Shown in pieces: positions 55,491 to 64,000 of a DNA stretch of 64,000 nt (position 1 is its first letter; each line of letters begins with the position of its first letter). The notes beneath the pieces were generated by a model that had not been told where the DNA came from, did no database searches, and saw only the letters and a program-made list of their open reading frames with translations. Source of the stretch: Prunus persica (lineage: Eukaryota; Streptophyta; Magnoliopsida; Rosales; Rosaceae). A program made the position numbers and the translations under genes. The DNA is taken from assembly GCF_000346465.2 (NCBI RefSeq), contig NC_034009.1, positions 8,961,251 through 9,025,250 on the forward strand, written 5' to 3'.

Positions 55491-58400
55491 TTACGTAGGG
55501 CCGTCATTCCTTGGCACTTGACCTTCCTGATGAAAACCATAGTGTACATATCCCACCATTCCACTTTCTATTTAAAGAAATGCGATATTGAACACTAGGA
55601 TGGAGGTTAGTACATGCATTTCCATGAGTAGGTTTTCAGCTTTTAAGGCCAAGGAATGATTTGCACTCATACTCATTTTGGACAGCGTGAAACGGACTGA
55701 GATTAACCAATTCAGAGGAGTAAAACTTACCAGCATTTGGGGGATTTTTAGGAAGACAAAAGAGATGAAGTATAATCCACATGATATTGCTGTGGCTGTA
55801 ATTATGTTGTTGACAAGGCGCTTGTCATCTTTACTGGGTACAAACGCTATTTTCAACGTATTTGTGAGGTCAAAAAGCCTGTAAGAGATCTGCAAGCAAG
55901 CAAGCAAAAATTGAAGCATGAAAAAGAAAGGCCAGATATTTTCAGATTACAGCATACAACATCCTTTACTTACAGCAACGTAAATGGCAGAAGTGAGCAT
56001 GAAGTTCAATAGCGGGTATTCTGGGATCATAGAGAGCAACAACTTAGGCTGAGCATCAGGGACACCAGATCTGCAAGTTTTCATGCAAGTCGGAATAAGA
56101 AATGTAGGTAATGTAGGCATAAACATGTATACCATGCGACCTTCCATTAAAACCAAAATTAAAAGGGAAACTGAAGTTCGACCAATTCTCAGTGACTCAT
56201 CAAGAAAATTTCATTTCCCATTTAAGATATTGATCCCTTTTTACCTATAGACTAACAGAAGGAACTACCGCTCCACCTTCTTTGTTTTTCTTTGGTGTAG
56301 GGGGAATTGTTTAAAATAGAAGTTGAGAGGGGATATTTAAAATTACCCTAAGATTCACAGGGAATTTATGACAATTTTTCCTTTTTGCTAACATTAGTAA
56401 ACACTTATGGACTATCTTTAGCAAATAACTGGAGCACAAAGTGAGCTTCAGCTTACCTTAACCAGACGTGGAATTGCAAGATGTAGGTCTCCAGTGTTAT
56501 CTTTCCAAGCCATCTGGTAAACCAAAAGTAATGTTAGGGAAAAAAAAAAACAAAAGTTTTAAAGATCACAAGCATCTTTATAATGGAGTAATTTTTTACT
56601 GAAAACCAAAAAGATAAAGCTACCATAATCTTTAAGAATAACACCCGATGGTGTCTGCAGCAAATGCTATGACTCTAATGTATGAGAAGAAAACAGATTA
56701 AAATCAGAGAGATCGCAAGATGAAACACTCACGCAAAAAGGGTCAAAGAGTAGCTGCGGAATTGCTGTGTGACATTGCGCAAACTTATGTAGACCCTGAT
56801 CAGCAAGAACAAGATGCTATATTAGCAAATAAAAAAAAATTATGGGCAGTCAAAAATGTTAAAATACTCAGGGCAAGATACCATACGTTATAGGAATCCA
56901 TGAGGTATATGGATGATATTTGTTGTAAGTAAGCTTGTCCATCTTGTATATATACTCAAACCACAGATATCCCACCTAGAAATTCAGAGACTGCATCAGA
57001 GATGAATGTTTAAGAAGCAGAATTTTCGTGATTATGAGAATCACAATACCGTTACGGTTATCAGTGTAACAGCTGTTTTGATTGACATTTTACGCTTCCA
57101 TTCTGCTTCCTCCAGTTTCTCCATCCACCTTTCAACCTATAAAGACTTACGTCAATTGGTTATCTACTGAATCATAGGAATGACAACCCAAACAGATCCA
57201 TATCGAACACCAGTCAAATACGAAAGTTTACATGAAAGATAAAATTAGATCAGAAAATAGGGAAAAATGAACAGGATTTTTATCAAGTCTTACAGTTGGA
57301 TGATAGTAAGCATATATCATTCCAATTATCCATATGTATCGATCAAGGCCCGAGCGGAAATGCCATTCATGCAAGAGGGGTAAACCTGGTTTCGCAGGAT
57401 CTGTGTAGCCTGCAATTTTATTAGGAATTCGGGTCAGTGATGTGCAATGTTTTTACATGGAAAATAATGCTCGACCAGTTACTTACCAAGAAGGAATGTG
57501 AGTGGGCTCCAAAGCAATTCAAACACTCCAGGTATTTCCCATACCAAGATAACAACCAAGAAACAACCAATGATTTTTACAGCTATCACTGACCCAATCT
57601 CATTATGCTTGTTCATAATACCGAGTGCCCCATAAACCATAAGAGTGAACAGAGTGTGCATGGGACAGATGTAGTATAGCACGTAACTGTTGTTAAGGAC
57701 AACACAGCAAAACAATACCAAGAAATTTAGCCGCCACATCATCTGCTCAACAACAAGGAATGAAATGCGTTAGATATATGCTAAATGTGACAAACTCACC
57801 CACACAATCTTATGGATCTAGAGAACTGCATACCTGTGCAAACCTTGCAAGGCTGAAATCTTTGCGAACATAATAATAAGAAAAGTTTCCAAATCCAGTC
57901 ATCCAGACATATGCAGCAATAAATACTCGGATTGCATTATAAATTTCTGTTGCAGCAAAATAGTGGTACAACAAAAATAACACCTGTAACATGGAGGAAC
58001 AAAGGGTAAGACCTCAATGATGACAAGACTAACATGGATATATAATTAATAAGTCCTAATAGCACGTGTTTAGAAATCCTCCATGCACTCTAACACTGAT
58101 GAACTTTTTGTGCTGGAAATGACAAAGTTAGACATGGAAAATCAGATGCCTTGTAGTATTGTAGATGACAGAAGCATATGATTTGATGAACATACACCAA
58201 GAACTAATGGTTTTTATGTTGAACATGGGTTGCAAAATCAACTGACCAACATATAAGCATAATCAACAAGCATACGTCATAAATGAAAACAAATTGACCA
58301 ACCTGCATCCAGCCTTTCCACTCCTCAGTTTGATGCCTATTCAGATAAAGAATGGATTTCCCAGTTAATGGAGACTTCTCATTATGTATCGTGAAAGAAG

Positions 58401-59554
58401 CCATTGCCGAAACTATGATGAGAAGGAAGTAAAGAAATATGAAAAGATCCCGGTTGTAACTCTGCACAAACAGATGACATTCAAATATATAAGGCTTGTC
58501 ACAAAGAGATATTTTAAAAACAAAGGGCAAAATGGAGAACATAGATGAATTTCACTAGTGCTTTTTTTTCCTTTCTACAATTTAAATTAGCGTTTGTAAT
58601 CAAATATTTGTTTAGAGACATTGCTTTATTGAAAACCAAACAATGCCGAGAAGGAAGACTGAAATGCTTAACACACAAACGACTAAGTTATCAACGTCAC
58701 CTTAGTTGCTGTGTTGAAGAAATCCGTACGATCACATAAGTAGAAGTATGCCAAAAGGACACTAAATTCAGATCTGTAGACGAGAGAGAAAGAAAGGCAA
58801 AGGTCAACATTCCAATACAGCAGTAAAGAATACTCCTTAATTTGATCCATGACTAAATTGACTTACATTGCTCTAAGCGTCAACCGGTTTTCAAGCAAGA
58901 AGGCCTCATCCATCAAAATGAACCTACACCGATATAATAATCATAAGCACATGGTATGAGTATTTTAAATTGAAAACTTGTGCAATGACCGTAATTTAGA
59001 AACCTGAATATAGGCGACCAGGCAGATAAAGTTCGAGCTTTCGGTGAGGCGGATTGGAGACCTCCGCCCTCTAATAAAACAGCTCTGTCATCCTCTTTAA
59101 CCGCCTCTTTTTCCACTTCAACCAAATTCACTTCAGAGTACCTACTAGTGTCAAAAACCAATCTTATTCAGCACAAACACAAAACGCTTATTCGATCAGT
59201 TACATACACATACAATGTAGTTCTATATATATTTTTTGAATGGGTAATTAATACAATAAGCAATTGAGCTATAGCGCAAAAAGTTTTGAACTCACAATTT
59301 TGAAGAGAGTGAATTCTTCTTGTACTCCAAGAACTCAGAATAAATCCAAGCTGCGATGAGAGGTATAACTCCAAGCAAAAACGAAACCTGCAATGCATGG
59401 AAGTAAAATCCTTACTTATCCTTGAACAAAAATCACCGACAAAACTACATCAATTCAAAAGCGCACACTCAAATCCGAGCATGATCTGAAAGAAAACACT
59501 AGAAGCTGAGAAATTGAGTACCTGGCCAACAGTGACGGGGCTAAAGATCATCAT
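55491..59554 (-). CDS. RWA: REDUCED WALL ACETYLATION (RWA) family, Cas1p-like membrane protein
   Basis: Fifteen exons can be read on the minus strand: 59554-59522, 59387-59296, about 59144-59004, 58923-58867, 58773-58701, 58461-58303, 57983-57834, 57742-57487, 57409-57294, 57136-57050, 56975-56887, 56795-56733, 56513-56457, 56070-55974 and 55889-55731. All are GT-AG and the phases add up to 543 residues, close to the about 540 of this family. Multiple membrane segments surround the conserved middle ([21 protein letters not shown]) and the late motif [23 protein letters not shown] proteins act in the Golgi, supplying acetyl groups for O-acetylation of wall polysaccharides. Exon 15 runs into a GTAAGT donor. 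The tail is either read through to a stop at 55572 or spliced to a short exon at 55526-55491 ([11 protein letters not shown]). Confidence 0.92.
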
Positions 59555-60850
59555 CTTGGCAAGCCTCGGATCAAACGCAGAGATCAACGAGCAAGCATTT
59601 CATGGATCCGATTCACTCGCTCAGAGCCGAAATGGAAACGAATCTAAGGATGAAATGCAATGTATTGTAATATACGCCGCGATACAGAGTATTAAATTGA
59701 GAGAGAGAGAGAGAGCGCGTCGGAGGGAAGGAGAAGGTGAAAAACGAGTGAGGAACAGACTCAGAGGGAAAGAGACGGTGAGTTAGTGAGTGACAACCAT
59801 ATATGATTATAATTGCCTTCTTTTTTATTAAAAAAAAATTTCTTTGAATGAAAGATTTAAATTAAATCGTTCCCTTAATTGCCCTTTTTATGGTATGGGG
59901 ATAGATAGAGTTAGGGCCCTTCGTTTGTGAGGCGTAGGATTCTGATCGGACGGTGTGGATGTGGATCCACACGGTTCTCACTTGTGAGGATTGAGTGGGT
60001 TCTGACACCCACACATTAACATGTCCATGTTTTCCAAAAAAATTTCCAATTATAAATCGATGAGGTTGATGAGGTTTTCTCACACTGTCAAAGTATATGA
60101 AAATTTGGATATGAGAACATTTGCAAGTAAAAGTTATTTCCACTCGCTAGACCGTTGGCTATTTTCTTATCTTCTTGTTAAGGGAAAGTGGGATAAATTT
60201 CAATGCCTAATTATAAATGGAGGGAGATAGAACAGCAAACTTGTCACATCTAACTTCAACTTTGGGGATATTGTTTTTTAAAGATTGAGATTGACACTTC
60301 AAACGAGTGAATGGAGTTGGTATGGAACCATATTACCTAAGTGAATGGAGTTGGTATCCAACTATATTTCCTACAATAAATGTTTTTAATTTTAGACACG
60401 TGTCAAGTATTAAGAAGAGTGATAAGTATACATCTTGAATTAAAATAGTAAGTAAAAATATTTCCATTTCCATTATAATGTTTTGAAATTATTACCACAA
60501 ATAATAACCATCTATACCAATTACTATTACAAAGGCGAGGTCTTTGTTTTATCAATATTTTATTCGTTAAACTACCACTTCAATTATAAAACGCATGTTT
60601 GATTGCATAATAAGTAAGGGTGGGCATCAGGATCGGAAAACTAAAACATCGAACTAAACCGGTGAAAAAAAACAGGTTGACCAAAAAAGTCAACAAACCG
60701 GACCGGTTCCAACTTTACATAAATCAAAATTCATTTCCAACACATTAAAATACATAGAATTCGTTTTTAACACACACTTACTCATCACATTTTTCATTGG
60801 AGATAGTGTAAGCACTCTGTATTTGGAGAAAAACTTCCATGTCTCTGGAA
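59555..60850. other. RWA leader and promoter, then spacer
   Basis: On the minus strand this is the upstream region of the RWA gene. A GA run at about 59697-59716 lies in the probable leader. No other coding signal. Confidence 0.5.
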
Positions 60851-60950
60851 TAACACTATTTTGTTATTCTCGATTAATAATACTATGACAAACGTAATAA
60901 CACTTCTATGTGGCATAATATTATTGAACAAAAAAAGCAAAACAATGTTA
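60851..60950. repeat. Small inverted-repeat element, copy 2
   Basis: TAACACTATTTTGTTATTCTCG at the left and AAAGCAAAACAATGTTA at the right. Related to 44951-45048, with many substitutions, so an old pair. Confidence 0.6.
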
Positions 60951-62430
60951 TTTCATTTTAACTAAATTTTTCTCCTGCGTTTGCCGTCTTCGGGTATTTT
61001 TATATATAATTTGCCTTCTTTTTAAAGCCTTTTCTCTGTGGAAAAGGATGGCCTGATAAAATTGTTGTCGGCACACTTTGAATTGAAGAGATTGCGTAAA
61101 ATTATCGGATCCAACCGAATGATATACTTTAAGACCAGGGCCAACTTGTCCATGGCTCTAAATGTAGTCCATGTTTGTTCCTGTTATTCATTATCAGTGT
61201 CGTCCCATCACTCCCCGACTACCCATCTGCTTTGACGAGACCTAAATAAAAATGGGTCATATCATCACTAATTATTCATTGAAACAAATTTAAGTCTAAA
61301 CTAAAATTGAATAAACACGAAAAGGAAAACTTGAATGAATTAAACTTTAATATAAGCCAATAAACTACAGGAGGAGAGAAGTTTCTCTCACACATACACT
61401 ATCAAAATATCGTAAAAATTCAAACTTAAAACTACTTATCTGCAAGTTAATGCCCTTTTGCAATAGACGAGGTCACTATAAACAAACAATGCCAGTTATT
61501 TTCTCAATTTATAAAAATAAAAAATAAAAATAAAAAAAAGCTAACTGATAGCAACATACACTGAACACTCATAATCGTCGGCCCATCATTCATTTATTAA
61601 CCTATTGCTTTTTTTTTTCTAAGGGCATTCGTCTCTTTCACTCAATTGCACCATCCCGATTCGTTGGGTATTATAATTTTCAATTATTATTTCACAGTAA
61701 CTTTTTTGAAGTTTCCGACTAAATTTTTTCTTTCTTTTTAAGTACAATCGATTAAAGGAGGTGAATTTACACATTCTTTCTTTTTAAGTACAATGGATTG
61801 AAGGAAGTGAATTTACACAAATATTCATTAAATGCACGGAGATTTTGAACCTCTGCCAAAAAGCTACCAACTACCACACCCAGCAAATAAATACAATAAA
61901 ATAAAAAGGAAAATATTAATAGATGATGGGAAGATGCGGATTGATGCTTCTTCCATAATATATCAAGAGATGAGATTTTACCAAACCTTTCAAGTTTCAA
62001 TTCAACCAACCAAAAATTAAGAGCAAAAGGAAGGGGGTCCTACCTAAGGAAATCTGCAAATGAACAACCTAGCAAATGAGAGCGAGGGAGAGAGAGTATT
62101 TAAAGCTACAAGCCTTAACCAAGTTCCTTAAACTTACATAACTTCTAAAACCACCTCTTTCAAATGCCCTACCACTACCACTACCACCACCACACAATTC
62201 ACTGACTGACATAACTAAGCATTAACAAAATATTGTAAACCCTAAGAAATATACTGACCATGACAATGATACTACAGCAACCAAAAAAAAAAGGGTAGCA
62301 CAGAATTCAGGACGCATCGTATCCTTCTTTCTTTCTACAAACAGGACATGAGTTTAAGAGAGTGAGTGAGGAGGGAGATTGACCTATTTGTTAATGGTCA
62401 GTCCTCAAACCAAGGACAAGGGGCCCTGCC
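60951..62430. other. Spacer, no gene seen
   Basis: AT-rich. Nearest the acidic-protein gene it holds that gene's 3' UTR (minus strand). CACTACCACTACCACCACCAC near 62170 is a simple-sequence patch. No protein family was recognised. Confidence 0.5.
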
Positions 62431-64000
62431 CTATCGCTTGGAGGGTCTCTCATCATCCTCTCCACCATCATCACCATCTGAATCATCCTTATCTGATGAT
62501 CTCTTTCTCTTTGGAGGAGCCTCCACCTTCCCACCCGCATCGTCGTCCTCATCTTCTTCTTCGTCCACATCTTCATCTTCTCCATTCTCTTCTGGCTCAA
62601 AATCGCTCGCATCTTCCTCATCCTCTGCACGCCCTACTGGCCGGACGAGGTACTCCGTTCCTATATCATCCTATATAGTTTCAAAAGATGTCAGCGACGG
62701 TCTAACCGACAGCAGGTACCATTAAAATCACAGAAACAGATGCATATCATGAAATGAAAAATGGTACTGTCAAACAAGTGAACCATGTGGGAGGCGAAAA
62801 GACAAATTTTCATTCAAACAAAGGAGAATTGAAACTCATATTCTTCAAATTAACCAAGCTGTCAATTCCATCAGACTGTCAGTTTCAAACTCGGATCGGG
62901 GATTAATTTCTTTGAAAACTTAAAAACTTTACCGCAAAACTTCTCAGAAAGCAGCGTTTACAAAAAGATATAATTTAGGAAATCAGAGGTAAAATACTGA
63001 AATATTTCAGTATTTTAGTCAACAAAGGGTACGGGCTGCAAGGAGCTTCCCAATTTAAACAAGCCAAAAGTAAAAGCACCAAAAGCCGCAATAAACGAAC
63101 TGCCAAATTTACAGAAGAAACAGAGAAAAGCAAATTCATAAAGATAATTTCAAAAGTTGTATGAGACATGAAAAGAAAAAAATGAAAGCTTAACGCAAAA
63201 AACAAAAAGTCCAAAACCTTAGCCATAACCATCAGTCACAGGCCAAAGTATTAAACGCAAGGAGGAGAATCTGGATGCAGGATTTCTCTATCATAGCAAC
63301 AGAGAAAGATTCTTACATGAGATAATTCAAAAATAAAATGCATAAATAATAAACTAGATGGAAAAGCTTCAAGATCTGTGATAATACTACCATTCAATTT
63401 ATTCCCGAAAATAAAAAATAAAAGAAAACCAGAAATTAATTAAATGTCTAGTCTTTAGGCAAAGCATATAACTATGGACTGCAAATGAACCACAAATATA
63501 ATACATAGTTCTCTGTTGACAAAGTCATGAAGCGATTGACTACAAACAGGGCCAATTTTGTTTGCTAGAAATTCAGAAAAACAGATCTGAGAAAAATCTT
63601 TGGAATCTACAAAATTAGGGGAAAACAAACTTTAACCTTGAGAAATAAAAAATAAACAGAATAAAAATTCCTCAAATTAAATTTCAAGAGCAGGCTACTG
63701 GCGAAATCAGATCAAATAACATCTATCCACATAAACAGAACAAAATACATACAAAAAATTCCAGATCTGATGAATTTAAACAAAAAACCAGAAGAAAAAA
63801 TAATAATTTTTTTTATAATTTGAATAAGAGCTTATTACCTCCTCTTCAGCCTCGCCCTCGTCGTCGTCGTCGTCGTCGTCGTCTCCCTCGCCGTCATCAT
63901 CATCATCACCTCCTTCACCTTCTTCGTCGTCTTCATCCTCATCGTCTTCGTCATCGACCGACTGAACTGGAGGACCTCCAGAGGACTGTACGACCTCCTG
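62431..64000 (-). CDS. Acidic, probably nuclear protein (5' part outside window)
   Basis: Two minus-strand exons: 64000-63839 (partial) and 62670-62431, separated by a 1168-bp intron with GTAATAAG and TATATAG borders. The frame is phase 0 at the junction and yields at least 133 residues. The first exon is a long Asp/Glu run. The second begins DDIGTEYLVRPVGRAEDEEDASDFEPEEN and continues acidic, with a basic PPKRKR (possible nuclear signal), ending DDERPSKR. Databases often name such plant proteins after yeast VHS3 because of the acidic tail, which is not evidence of that function. It may be a chromatin or nucleolar protein; this is a guess from composition. Confidence 0.8.

Noticed and set aside
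62379..62725. Ser-rich and His-rich plus-strand ORFs
   Set aside because: They are the antisense of the acidic protein's exon (62431-62670), whose minus-strand frame has splice support and a good ending.

Overview
The window is nuclear DNA of a flowering plant. Its genes are split by GT-AG introns with AT-rich interiors, the protein families are plant ones (REDUCED WALL ACETYLATION, plastid S6, PCC13-62 desiccation protein, Agenet, P-class PPR), and the spacers are full of Ty1/copia elements, TRIMs, MITEs and CT/GA microsatellites. The gene style and repeat load fit a woody eudicot, and a Rosaceae species such as Prunus would fit well. That last step is an impression, not something proven here.

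Layout. Positions 1-10067 are a gene graveyard: the tail of one real CDS (1-138), a 5'-truncated SMYD/TPR-type pseudogene (about 545-1941, minus), a frameshifted NBS-LRR fragment (about 2205-2722, minus), and a degenerate Ty1/copia element (2939-10067). The copia element shares its 5' LTR with the tail of a second copy and carries an antisense 2.3-kb solo LTR in gag. Positions 10068-18541 are nearly gene-free. They hold microsatellites, a PIF/Harbinger-type MITE and one possible small two-exon gene (13492-13790) behind a good promoter. From 18542 come an Agenet protein, an F-box protein, a nest of MITEs (24027-25980) and a ten-exon membrane J-protein (27207-31113).

Positions 32791-40472 are a second transposon block: an antisense LTR, a short copia element with perfect TSDs, a tandem TRIM, a MITE, a foldback MULE-like element carrying LINE ORF1 sequence, and an RNase H relic. 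From 41161 on, genes are dense: plastid ribosomal protein S6 family, a desiccation-related PCC13-62 protein, a PPR protein (minus) head-to-head with EMC6 (plus), an RWA polysaccharide O-acetylation protein (minus), and an acidic nuclear-type protein (minus) that runs off the window.

The genes do not form a pathway; they are ordinary independent nuclear genes. No unambiguous new biological system was found. The most interesting items are the 48-residue split ORF with a hairpin in its presumed transcript, the TIR-spanning LINE segment in the foldback element, the tandem TRIM, and the nested and tandem retroelement structures. All exon borders were read by eye from splice signals and reading frame.
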